This document shows positions 1 to 6,496 of a DNA stretch of 10,946 nucleotides, one piece after another. The notes under the pieces were generated by a model. That model was not told the DNA's origin and did not search any database. It saw nothing but the letters and a program-made list of their open reading frames with translations. The stretch's first letter is position 1. Every line of letters begins with the position of its first letter. The stretch comes from Actinomycetes bacterium (lineage in GTDB: Bacteria; Actinomycetota; Actinomycetes; Actinomycetales; Microbacteriaceae), in the NCBI GenBank assembly GCA_030425055.1, contig JAUHVN010000069.1, forward strand, positions 1-10,946, in the 5' to 3' direction. Made by a program: the position numbers and the translations under genes.

Positions 1-2
1 GC

Positions 3-569
3 CGGCTCGACGAGGCGATCGGCGTCGTCGACGACCTCGCCGCCCAGCCGCGCGTGCGGGCGATCGGCGAGACGGGCCTCGATTTCTTCCGCACCGACGA
101 GGACGGCCTCCCCGCGCAGTTCGAGAGCTTCGAGGCGCACATCGCGCTCGCGAAGAAGCATGGCATCGCGATGCAGATCCACGACCGCGACGCCCACGAC
201 GCGGTGCTCGAGACCCTCGAGCGCGTGGGCGCCCCCGACCGGACCGTGTTCCACTGCTTCTCGGGCGACGCCGACATGGCGCGCATCGCGACCGACCGCG
301 GCTGGTACCTGTCGTTCGCCGGCAACGTCACGTTCAAGAACGCGCAGAACCTGCGCGACGCGCTCGCGGTCACCCCACCCGAGCGCATCCTCGTCGAGAC
401 CGACGCCCCGTTCCTCACGCCCACGCCGTTCCGGGGCCGGCCGAACGCGCCCTACCTCGTGCCGGTCACGCTGCGCTTCATGGCGGCCGAGCTCGGCGCC
501 GACCTCGACGAGCTGTGCGCGCAGGTCGCCGAGAACACGCTGCGCGTGTACGGACCCTTCGAGGACTGA
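3..569 (+). CDS. tatD: TatD-family metal-dependent hydrolase (deoxyribonuclease), 3' part
   Basis: This is the C-terminal 188 codons of a TatD-family hydrolase; the reading frame is open to the left edge, so the start and the N-terminal HxH metal motif lie outside the window. TatD proteins are TIM-barrel, divalent-metal hydrolases with 3'-5' DNase activity, linked to DNA repair and quality control. Visible family landmarks, in order, are IGETGLD (metal-binding Glu), MQIHDRDAH (metal His), VFHCFSGD (metal His), SFAGNVTFKN, and VETDAPFLTP (catalytic Asp) followed by the usual RGRPNAPYLVP stretch. The family is about 260-300 residues, so roughly a third is missing. A GTG at position 54 lies inside the conserved VRAIGE segment and is not the start. 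The gene converges with the MFS exporter; in many actinobacteria tatD is followed directly by rpf/rsmA/ispE, which is not so here. The family call is very secure; the exact substrate is not. Confidence 0.95.
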   Translation, partial: RLDEAIGVVDDLAAQPRVRAIGETGLDFFRTDEDGLPAQFESFEAHIALAKKHGIAMQIHDRDAHDAVLETLERVGAPDRTVFHCFSGDADMARIATDRGWYLSFAGNVTFKNAQNLRDALAVTPPERILVETDAPFLTPTPFRGRPNAPYLVPVTLRFMAAELGADLDELCAQVAENTLRVYGPFED

Positions 570-590
570 AGCACCCGACGTCGCCGCCGA

Positions 591-670
591 GCACGATCGC
601 GGAGATGTGCGGAATTGCACACGTATCCCCGACCCGGGCTCCGTGATCGCGCACATCTCCGTCGTTCTGC
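591..670. repeat. Intergenic inverted repeat between convergent tatD and MFS genes
   Basis: A perfect 12-bp inverted repeat has arms cggagatgtgcg at 600-611 and cgcacatctccg at 650-661, separated by 38 nt. Allowing mismatches, the arms extend outward to about 21 nt (591-611 and 650-670, 16 of 21 matching). Each arm is followed inward by a related short palindrome: TGTGC-N6-GCACA at 606-621, and GTG-N6-CAC at 643-654 on the other arm. The two halves therefore look like diverged copies of one repeat unit in opposite orientation. There is no T-tract, so a classical intrinsic terminator is unlikely. It may be a REP/BIME-like intergenic element, or a structure protecting or ending the two convergent transcripts. 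The inverted repeat is seen directly; the role is inferred. Confidence 0.6.
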
Positions 671-684
671 ACGGGGGCGGCCAC

Positions 685-702
685 CCGCCGGCGGTCCGGC
701 GG
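685..702. terminator. Short GC hairpin between convergent genes, possible terminator
   Basis: A perfect 6-bp stem (ccgccg / cggcgg) with a 6-nt loop lies just beyond the stop codon of the minus-strand MFS gene and downstream of tatD. It could contribute to termination from either side, but it has no U-rich tail and short GC stems are common by chance in DNA of this composition. Confidence 0.25.
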
Positions 703-715
703 TCGCGCCCCGCGG

Positions 716-2029
716 TCAGTCGATGAGCGGCCGGCCGCCGGCGCCGGGCTCCTCGGCGATCTCCTCGGCCTCGGCGTCGTCGATCACGGGCTTGGCCGCG
801 GCGATGTGCGAGATCGACCGCCACACGAGCGCGAGCGTGACCGCCGCACCGCCGAACGCGAACCACCACGGTGCTGTGGGCCCCCACACCTGGGCGATGA
901 CGCCGCCGAGGAACTGGCCGATCACCAGGCCGCCGAACACGCCGATCATGTTGACCGACGCGATGCGCCCCTGCAGTTCGATCGGCACGAGCCGCTGCCG
1001 CACGGTCGTCGAGATCGTCGCCCACACGAACGCGTACAGGCCGAAGCCGAACATGAGCGCGAACGCGACGATCGGCGAGGTGGTGAGCGCGAAACCCAGA
1101 TGCATGAGCACTTCGAGCGAGAGGCACACGCGCATCAGCGTCGCGAACGACACGTGCTGCTCGAGCCAGCCGAAGCCGAACACGGCGATGAATCCGCCGA
1201 GCGCCGACGCGGTCGTGAGGGCGCCGTAGCCGACGGGTCCCATCCCGAGGTACTCCGTCGCATACAGCACGAGCACGCCCCACGGCGCCGCCCACGTGAC
1301 GTTGAACACCAGGATGATCACGATGAGCGTGCGCACCGGCGCGTTGTGGCGCAGCCACCGCAGTCCCTCACCGATCGCGCGCAGCGTGGTCGCGCGGCGG
1401 CGCGGGTCGCCGTCGCGTTCGGGATGCCGCGGCACCGGCGTCCGCGCGATGCGCGAGATGAGCAGAACCGCCAGCGCGACGCACAGCACCTGCAGCGCGA
1501 AGGGCCAGAACGAGCCGACCGCGAAGAGGAAGGCACCGAGCGGCGGACCGGCCAGCTGGTTGGCCACGAGGTAGCCGGCCTGCATCCGGGCATTGCCGAT
1601 GCCGAGGTCGGCCGGCCGAACGATCATCGGCAGCAGCGTGCTGCCGGCGGAATCGGCGAACACCTCGGCGGTGCCGTAGAGGAAGGCGACGACCAGCACG
1701 ATCCACACGTTCGCGGTGCCCGTGACCAGGAAGCCGATGAGCCCCACGACGACGAGCGCCCGCAGGCCGTTGGCGAGCATCACGAGCCGACGCCGGTCGT
1801 GATGGTCGGCGACCGCGCCCGCGAGCAGGCCGAACAGCAGCCACGGCAGGAACTGCAGCATGGCCCCGGCGGCCACGAGGATCGCCGACGAGGTCATCGA
1901 GGCGATCAGCAGCGGCGCGGCGGCGAGCGCGATGCCGTCGCCGAGGTTGCTCGTCCACGTCGCGGCCAGCAGCCACCGGAAGTCGCGGCCGAGTCGTCGA
2001 GGTGCGATGAGCTCGCCGAGGGTGGGCAC
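716..2029 (-). CDS. MFS exporter, EntS / MFS_3-like
   Basis: A 437-residue integral membrane protein of the major facilitator superfamily, resembling the EntS/MFS_3 branch of proton-driven exporters (drug, siderophore or unknown metabolite efflux). About twelve hydrophobic segments fill the length, which is normal for the family. After the first two helices comes motif A, as GLLAGAVADHHDRRR at about residues 67-81, with the expected Asp75 and basic cluster. The early TWTSNLGDGIALAAAPLL segment is typical of this branch. The C-terminus is acidic and short. The GTG start is chosen because a TAGGCT -10-like hexamer lies exactly 6 nt upstream and no ribosome-binding site is seen, suggesting a leaderless message. 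The sugar porter gene ends 25 nt upstream on the same strand, so read-through transcription is also possible. Substrate cannot be told from sequence; the superfamily call is firm. Confidence 0.85.
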   Translation of the reverse strand: MPTLGELIAPRRLGRDFRWLLAATWTSNLGDGIALAAAPLLIASMTSSAILVAAGAMLQFLPWLLFGLLAGAVADHHDRRRLVMLANGLRALVVVGLIGFLVTGTANVWIVLVVAFLYGTAEVFADSAGSTLLPMIVRPADLGIGNARMQAGYLVANQLAGPPLGAFLFAVGSFWPFALQVLCVALAVLLISRIARTPVPRHPERDGDPRRRATTLRAIGEGLRWLRHNAPVRTLIVIILVFNVTWAAPWGVLVLYATEYLGMGPVGYGALTTASALGGFIAVFGFGWLEQHVSFATLMRVCLSLEVLMHLGFALTTSPIVAFALMFGFGLYAFVWATISTTVRQRLVPIELQGRIASVNMIGVFGGLVIGQFLGGVIAQVWGPTAPWWFAFGGAAVTLALVWRSISHIAAAKPVIDDAEAEEIAEEPGAGGRPLID

Positions 2030-2035
2030 CCGCAG

Positions 2036-2041
2036 AGCCTA
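2036..2041 (-). promoter_or_regulatory. -10-like box of the MFS exporter gene (leaderless)
   Basis: The minus strand reads TAGGCT, then six bases, then the GTG start. The spacing would put the transcription start at or next to the G of the start codon. No clear -35 element is seen at the usual distance. The same hexamer and the same spacing occur before two other genes in this window, which supports the reading. Confidence 0.5.
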
Positions 2042-2054
2042 GACCACGCCGCGG

Positions 2055-3494
2055 TCAGCCCTTCGACACCGAGGGAGCCCCCGAGTCGACCATCGACTCG
2101 AGCGTGCGGCCCTTGGTCTCCTGCACGTACCTCATCACGAAGAAGATCGCGACGAACGCGAAGAACGTGTAGATGCCGTACGCCAGGCCGAGCCCGACCG
2201 CCGCGAGCGAGGGGAACGTCGTCGAGATCACGAAGTTCGCCGCCCACTGCGCGGCCGCCGCGACCGACAGCGCGACCGCGCGGATGCGGTTGCTGAACAT
2301 CTCGCCCAGCAGCACCCACACGACCGGACCCCACGACGCGCCGAAGAAGACCACGTAGAGGTTCGCGGCGATGAGCGCGGTCGGCCCGGCGGCGCCCTCG
2401 AGCACCGGCTCGCCGTCGACGACCGGCGCCGCCGCGAAGATGATCGCGAGCACGGCCAGACACACGAACTGGCCGATGGCGCCCACCAGCAGCAGCGGCT
2501 TGCGGCCGACGCGGTCGACGAGCATGATGGCGACGATCGTCGTGACGATGTTCGTGACCGAGGTGATGACGGTGATCGTCAGCGAGTCCTGCTCGGTGAA
2601 GCCCACCGCCTGCCACAGCGTCGACGAGTAGTAGAAGATCACGTTGATGCCGGTGAACTGCTGCAGCACCGACAGGCCGATCCCGACCCACACGATCGGG
2701 AGCAGTCCGAACTTCGATCCGCGCAGGATCGAGAACCGCGGGCGATCGGGCTTGCCCTCGACGGTCTTGATGATGTCGGTCGTCGTCTTCTCGATGTTGC
2801 CGCCGACGTACCGGGTGAGCACTTCCTTCGCCCGTTTGACCTGGCCGCGGGCGATCAGATAGCGCGGCGACTCGGGGATCGTGAGGGCCATGACGCCGTA
2901 GATGACGGCGGGGATGATCTCGGAGAGGAACATCCAGCGCCAGGCCTCCAGGCCCAGCAGCCACACGGTCGTCGAGGCGCCCGCGGCGCCGACGATCGCG
3001 GCATCCGTCAGCAGGGCGACGAAGATGCCGGTGACGATCGCCATCTGCTGAAGCGATCCCAGCCGACCTCGATACGCGGGCGGGGACACCTCGGCGATGT
3101 ACGCGGGGGCGATGACGGATGCCGCGCCCACACCGAGTCCACCGACCATCCGCCAGAACGACAGGTCCCACACGCCGAAGGCGAGGCCGCACCCGATCGA
3201 GCTCGCGATGAACAGGATCGCGGCGATCACCATCACCCGGATGCGCCCGAACCGATCGGCGATGCGGCCCGCGAACCACGCGCCGATCGCGCAGCCGATG
3301 AGGGCCGACGACACCGCGAAGCCCTGCAGCACCGGGCCGGTGGCGAACTGCTCGCCGATGGCCGAGACCGCGCCGTTGATCACGGCGGTGTCGAACCCGA
3401 ACAGGAATCCGCCGAGGGCGGCGGTCGCTGCGACGAGGATGACGCGCGCGAGGGGGACGGAGACGTCGGATCCCGACGTGTCGTTGGAGCTCAT
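2055..3494 (-). CDS. Sugar porter family MFS transporter (XylE/GLUT type, H+ symporter)
   Basis: A 479-residue, twelve-helix sugar transporter. Family signatures run in order: GGFLFGFDTAVING in helix 1 (residues 28-41; Asp35 aligns with the proton-coupling Asp27 of E. coli XylE), GRIADRFGRI (76-85), the PESPR signature (207-211), QQFTGIN (278-284, matching the sugar-contacting Gln/Gln/Asn of XylE), DRVGRK (327-332), GPVVWVLLGE (389-398, Trp393 matching XylE Trp392), and QETKGRT (458-464), where the usual Pro of PETKG is Gln. It therefore very probably imports a monosaccharide or polyol with protons; which one is unknown. The ATG at 3494 is preferred over an upstream TTG at 3572, because GAGAGGA lies 6 nt before it and the extra 26 residues would be low-complexity and unlike the family. 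It is divergent from rsmA and ends 25 nt before the MFS exporter on the same strand. Confidence 0.92.
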   Translation of the reverse strand: MSSNDTSGSDVSVPLARVILVAATAALGGFLFGFDTAVINGAVSAIGEQFATGPVLQGFAVSSALIGCAIGAWFAGRIADRFGRIRVMVIAAILFIASSIGCGLAFGVWDLSFWRMVGGLGVGAASVIAPAYIAEVSPPAYRGRLGSLQQMAIVTGIFVALLTDAAIVGAAGASTTVWLLGLEAWRWMFLSEIIPAVIYGVMALTIPESPRYLIARGQVKRAKEVLTRYVGGNIEKTTTDIIKTVEGKPDRPRFSILRGSKFGLLPIVWVGIGLSVLQQFTGINVIFYYSSTLWQAVGFTEQDSLTITVITSVTNIVTTIVAIMLVDRVGRKPLLLVGAIGQFVCLAVLAIIFAAAPVVDGEPVLEGAAGPTALIAANLYVVFFGASWGPVVWVLLGEMFSNRIRAVALSVAAAAQWAANFVISTTFPSLAAVGLGLAYGIYTFFAFVAIFFVMRYVQETKGRTLESMVDSGAPSVSKG

Positions 3495-3500
3495 TGAGGA

Positions 3501-3507
3501 TCCTCTC
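3501..3507 (-). promoter_or_regulatory. Ribosome-binding site of the sugar porter, within a 10-bp palindrome
   Basis: GAGAGGA on the minus strand sits 6 nt before the ATG at 3494 and decides that start. It overlaps the perfect palindrome GAGGATCCTC (3496-3505), which could be a protein-binding site or chance. Confidence 0.6.
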
Positions 3508-3518
3508 GATACACCCCC

Positions 3519-3536
3519 GGCGGCGACGCTGCCGCC
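3519..3536 (-). promoter_or_regulatory. Inverted repeat in the leader of the sugar porter gene
   Basis: A perfect GGCGGC / GCCGCC inverted repeat with a 6-nt loop lies between the predicted promoter and the ribosome-binding site of the sugar porter. In RNA it could form a hairpin near the 5' end; in DNA it has the size of a repressor operator. GC-rich repeats this short also arise by chance, so the role is speculative. Confidence 0.3.
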
Positions 3537-3543
3537 TGCGACC

Positions 3544-3572
3544 ACACTGGCCGCACGGCATCCGCCCGTCAA
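3544..3572 (-). promoter_or_regulatory. Candidate promoter for the sugar porter gene
   Basis: On the minus strand TTGACG (3572-3567) is followed, after 17 bp, by CAGTGT (3549-3544). The -35 matches the consensus well and the -10 is weak. Transcription would begin near 3537, leaving a leader of about 43 nt that includes the ribosome-binding site. Confidence 0.4.
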
Positions 3573-3597
3573 GCCTCGAGGGCATAGGTGGCCCCGA

Positions 3598-3603
3598 TAG
3601 GGT
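3598..3603 (+). promoter_or_regulatory. -10-like box of rsmA (leaderless)
   Basis: TAGGGT is followed by exactly six bases and the rsmA ATG. The region before the ATG has no good Shine-Dalgarno sequence, so the message is probably leaderless. No convincing -35 element is visible. Confidence 0.5.
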
Positions 3604-3609
3604 CAGGTC

Positions 3610-4452
3610 ATGTCCGTGAGCCTGCTCGGCGCCGCCGAGATCCGCACCCTCGCGGCCGAACTCGACGTCACGCCCACCAAGAAGCTCGGGCAGAACTTCG
3701 TCGTCGACGCCAACACCGTGCGCCGCATCGTGCAGGTCGCCGGCGTTCGCGCGGGGGAGCGCGTCGTCGAAGTCGGTCCCGGCCTCGGCTCGCTCACGCT
3801 CGCCCTGCTCGAGACCGGAGCCTCGGTCACCGCGGTCGAGATCGACCACCGGCTCGCCGAGCGACTGCCGCGGACGGCGGCCGCGCACGGCGTCCCGGAC
3901 GGCCTGCTCACCGTCGTCGACGCCGACGCGATGCGCGTGACCGAGCTGCCGGGCGATCCGACCGTCCTCGTCGCGAACCTGCCGTACAACGTCAGCGTGC
4001 CCGTGCTGCTGCACTTGCTCGAGACGTTCCCCCACCTGGAGCGCGGCGTGGTGATGGTCCAGGCCGAGGTCGGCGAGCGCCTGGCCGCGCCTCCCGGGTC
4101 GAAGGTCTACGGGGCGCCGAGCGCGAAGGCGGCGTGGTACGGCCCATGGCGGCTCGCGGGCACCGTGTCGCGGCAGGTGTTCTGGCCCGTCCCCAACGTC
4201 GACAGCGTGCTGGTCGGCTTCTCGCGCGACGCCGAGCCGCGCGGCACCGAAGAGGAGCGGCGGGCGACGTTCGCGGTGATCGACGCCGCGTTCCAGCAGC
4301 GCCGCAAGATGCTCCGCCAGGCGCTCGCGGGGGTGCTCGGCGGCTCGGCGGCCGAGGCATCCGCCGTGCTCGAACGGGCCGGCGTCGAGCCGACCGTGCG
4401 CGGCGAGCAGCTCGGCGTCGACGACTTCGCGCGCATCGCCGCGGCGGTCTGA
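3610..4452 (+). CDS. rsmA: 16S rRNA (adenine1518/1519-N6)-dimethyltransferase RsmA (KsgA)
   Basis: RsmA uses S-adenosylmethionine to dimethylate two adjacent adenines in helix 45 of 16S rRNA, a late step in 30S subunit maturation; its loss gives kasugamycin resistance. The 280-residue length is normal. Motifs: KKLGQNF (24-30), SAM-binding VEVGPGLG (53-60), acidic VEID ending at Asp79, VDADAM (103-108), catalytic NLPY (123-126), GSKVYGAPSAKAAWYG (163-178, the form common in actinobacteria), FWPVPNVDS (191-199) and QRRKMLR (230-236). The start is fixed by the TAGGGT-N6-ATG arrangement and by the distance to KKLGQNF. In related genomes it follows tatD or rpf; here its upstream neighbour is a divergent transporter. 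The aldo/keto reductase follows after 41 nt with its own -10-like box. Confidence 0.98.
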   Translation: MSVSLLGAAEIRTLAAELDVTPTKKLGQNFVVDANTVRRIVQVAGVRAGERVVEVGPGLGSLTLALLETGASVTAVEIDHRLAERLPRTAAAHGVPDGLLTVVDADAMRVTELPGDPTVLVANLPYNVSVPVLLHLLETFPHLERGVVMVQAEVGERLAAPPGSKVYGAPSAKAAWYGPWRLAGTVSRQVFWPVPNVDSVLVGFSRDAEPRGTEEERRATFAVIDAAFQQRRKMLRQALAGVLGGSAAEASAVLERAGVEPTVRGEQLGVDDFARIAAAV

Positions 4453-4481
4453 TCCACGCCCCGCGTGCGCATCGTCGCGGC

Positions 4482-4487
4482 TAGGCT
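4482..4487 (+). promoter_or_regulatory. -10-like box of the aldo/keto reductase gene (leaderless)
   Basis: TAGGCT is followed by exactly six bases and the ATG at 4494. This is the third copy of the same arrangement in the window. Together with the lack of a strong ribosome-binding site it indicates a promoter within the 41-nt gap after rsmA. No clear -35 is visible. Confidence 0.5.
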
Positions 4488-4493
4488 CAGGGC

Positions 4494-5558
4494 ATGACCG
4501 AAGCGCGCTGGCGTCCCGATGTGCCCGAACTCCACCGGCCGTACGCCGCCGCAGCCGACAGGTACCGCGCGACCGAGTACCGGCAGGTCGGGTCGAGCGG
4601 ACTGTACCTGCCCCCGATCTCACTGGGTCTGTGGTGGAACTTCGGCGACAACATCCCGCTCGACGACCAGCGCACGCTGCTGCGCCACGCGTTCGACAGC
4701 GGCATCACGCACTTCGACCTCGCGAACAACTACGGCCCGCCCTACGGGTCGGCCGAGAAGAACTTCGGGCGCATCTTCGCCGAGGACTTCCGGCCATATC
4801 GCGACGAGCTGATCATCTCGTCGAAGGCGGGGTGGGACATGTGGCCGGGTCCCTACGGCGACCTCGGCTCGCGCAAGTACATCCTGGCCAGCGCGGATCA
4901 GTCGCTCGGCCGGATGGGCCTCGACTACGTCGACATCTTCTACTCGCACCGTGTCGACCCGGTGACTCCGATCGAGGAGACCGTCGGCGCCCTCGACACG
5001 CTCGTCAAGCAGGGCAAGGCGCTCTACGTCGGCATCTCGTCGTACAGCGCCGAGCGCACCGCCGAAGCGGCCGCCGTCGCGCGTTCGCTCGGCACACCGC
5101 TCGTGATCCACCAGCCGGCGTACTCGATCCTCAACCGCTGGGTCGAGGACGGTCTCACCGGCGTGCTGCGGCAGGAGGGGATGGGCGCGATCGCGTTCAC
5201 GCCGCTCGCGCAGGGTCTGCTCACGTCGAAGTACCTCGGCGACGGCACCGCCGAGCGCGCGCAGCGGCGCTCGTCGCTGCCCGACCGCACGCTCTCCGAG
5301 AAGGGTCTCGCGACGCTGCGCGGTCTCGACGTCATCGCCAAGGAGCGCGGACAGACCCTCGCCCAGCTGGCGATCCAGTGGGTGCTGCGCGAAGACGTCG
5401 TCACCTCGGCCCTCATCGGGGCCTCGCGCCCCGCGCAGCTCGACGAGAACCTCGCCGCGCTGCAGGGACCCGCCTTCTCGACCGAGGAGCTCGAGCGCAT
5501 CGACGCACTGTCGGACGGCATCGACGTGGACCTCTGGGCGGAGTCGTCCCAGCTGTGA
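4494..5558 (+). CDS. gpr: Aldo/keto reductase, L-glyceraldehyde-3-phosphate reductase type (YghZ/Gpr, AKR14)
   Basis: A 354-residue NADPH-dependent aldo/keto reductase closely resembling E. coli YghZ (Gpr) over its full length. That enzyme reduces L-glyceraldehyde 3-phosphate and detoxifies methylglyoxal. The catalytic tetrad is visible: Asp75 and Tyr80 in FDLANNYGPPYGSAE, Lys111 in ISSKAGWDMWPGPYGD, and His152 in FYSHRVDP. Other shared blocks are GKALYVGISSYS, HQPAYSILNRWV, FTPLAQGLLTSKYL and the cofactor-binding LIGASRPAQLDENLAAL near the C-terminus. The stop codon overlaps the GTG of ispE by 4 nt, so ispE translation is probably coupled to it. Its position between rsmA and ispE is unusual. 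The subfamily is secure; the exact physiological substrate is inferred from the E. coli enzyme. Confidence 0.93.
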   Translation: MTEARWRPDVPELHRPYAAAADRYRATEYRQVGSSGLYLPPISLGLWWNFGDNIPLDDQRTLLRHAFDSGITHFDLANNYGPPYGSAEKNFGRIFAEDFRPYRDELIISSKAGWDMWPGPYGDLGSRKYILASADQSLGRMGLDYVDIFYSHRVDPVTPIEETVGALDTLVKQGKALYVGISSYSAERTAEAAAVARSLGTPLVIHQPAYSILNRWVEDGLTGVLRQEGMGAIAFTPLAQGLLTSKYLGDGTAERAQRRSSLPDRTLSEKGLATLRGLDVIAKERGQTLAQLAIQWVLREDVVTSALIGASRPAQLDENLAALQGPAFSTEELERIDALSDGIDVDLWAESSQL

Positions 5559-6478
5559 CGGCCCCTCTCGCCGCCGACCGCGTCCGCGTGCGGGCGCCCG
5601 GGAAGCTGAACCTCTTCTTCGAGGTCGGCGGCGTTCAGGACGACGGCTACCACGACGTCGCCTCCGCCTATCAGGCCGTGTCGCTGTACGAGGAGGTGTG
5701 GGCCGAGCCCGCCGACGACTTCACGATCAGCATCACGGGCTCGGTCGACGTGTCCGGGGTCCCCGCCGACGACCGCAACCTGGCGCTGCGGGCGGCCCGC
5801 CTCGTCGCCGGTCGCGTCGGCGACCCGGGCGGCGTGCACCTCGACATCGTCAAGCACGTCCCCGTCGCCGGCGGCATGGGCGGCGGCTCGGCCGACGCGG
5901 CGGCGGCGCTCGTCGCGTGCGACCTGCTGTGGGGGGCCGAGCTCGGCGCAGCCGAACTCCACCGTCTGGCCGCGCGGCTCGGCGCCGACGTGCCGTTCGC
6001 GCTCATGGGCGGCACGGCGATCGGCATGGGTCGCGGCGACCGCCTCAGTCCGGCGCTCGCCAAGGCCCGCTTCGACTGGGTGATCGTGCCCTCCGACGAC
6101 GGGTTGTCGACGCCCGAGGTGTACGCACGGCTCGACGCCCTGCGCGGCAGCGGCGGCGGCATCCCGCGCGACCCGGTCGTCGCCGCCGAGGTGCTGCAGG
6201 CGCTGCGCTCCGGCGAGGCCGACGCGCTCGCGGCCGCCCTGCGCAACGATCTGCAGGATGCCGCGCTGGACATGCGTCCCGATCTCGCCGCCGTGCTCGC
6301 CGCGGGGCGGGATGCCGGGGCCCTCGCCGGCATCGTGTCGGGGTCGGGGCCGACTCTCGCCTTCCTCGCGGCCGGCCCGGAAGAGGCGCTCGAGCTGCAG
6401 GTGACGCTCGCGGCCTCGGGGCTCGCGCCGCTGCACGTCCACGGCCCGGTGCCCGGAGCCCGGGCGATGACGACCTGA
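5555..6478 (+). CDS. ispE: 4-diphosphocytidyl-2-C-methyl-D-erythritol kinase IspE
   Basis: IspE phosphorylates CDP-methylerythritol with ATP, the fourth step of the MEP pathway to isopentenyl diphosphate, in the cytosol. The 307-residue product shows all GHMP-kinase blocks: RAPGKLNLFFEVG (13-25, active-site Lys17 and Asn19), DGYHDVAS (30-37), the glycine-rich ATP loop PVAGGMGGGSADAAAA (103-118), catalytic Asp145 in LGADVPF, GTAIGMGRGD (153-162) and GIVSGSGPT (259-267). The GTG at 5555 is chosen because it overlaps the preceding TGA as GTGA and gives a standard N-terminus; the frame stays open much further upstream, but that part is a shadow of the reductase gene. The ribosome-binding site is weak (ggcggag about 11 nt upstream), in keeping with translational coupling. 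The acetyltransferase follows after 18 nt. Confidence 0.97.
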   Translation: MTAPLAADRVRVRAPGKLNLFFEVGGVQDDGYHDVASAYQAVSLYEEVWAEPADDFTISITGSVDVSGVPADDRNLALRAARLVAGRVGDPGGVHLDIVKHVPVAGGMGGGSADAAAALVACDLLWGAELGAAELHRLAARLGADVPFALMGGTAIGMGRGDRLSPALAKARFDWVIVPSDDGLSTPEVYARLDALRGSGGGIPRDPVVAAEVLQALRSGEADALAAALRNDLQDAALDMRPDLAAVLAAGRDAGALAGIVSGSGPTLAFLAAGPEEALELQVTLAASGLAPLHVHGPVPGARAMTT

Positions 6479-6496
6479 ACGAGGAGGACACGCGAC

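Noticed and set aside
806..2296. A 496-codon plus-strand open frame opposite the MFS exporter
   Set aside because: The translation is a run of charged Arg/Glu/His residues, the typical shadow of a membrane protein gene read in antisense.
3495..3572. A longer sugar porter starting at TTG 3572
   Set aside because: The extra residues are low complexity, the ATG at 3494 has a clear ribosome-binding site, and the longer start would overlap the candidate promoter.
1906..4623. A 905-codon open frame on the minus strand spanning several genes
   Set aside because: It is antisense to rsmA and out of frame with the sugar porter; its translation is Arg/Gly/Asp-rich low-complexity sequence with no family motif, a common artefact of high-GC DNA.
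4631..5554. An extended N-terminus for ispE
   Set aside because: The frame is open, but the added 300 residues overlap the reductase gene and look like a shadow; the GTG at 5555 gives a normal IspE N-terminus.
5024..6442. A 472-codon minus-strand open frame opposite the aldo/keto reductase and ispE
   Set aside because: It covers two confidently assigned genes in antisense and its composition is His/Arg/Gly-rich with no recognisable domain.
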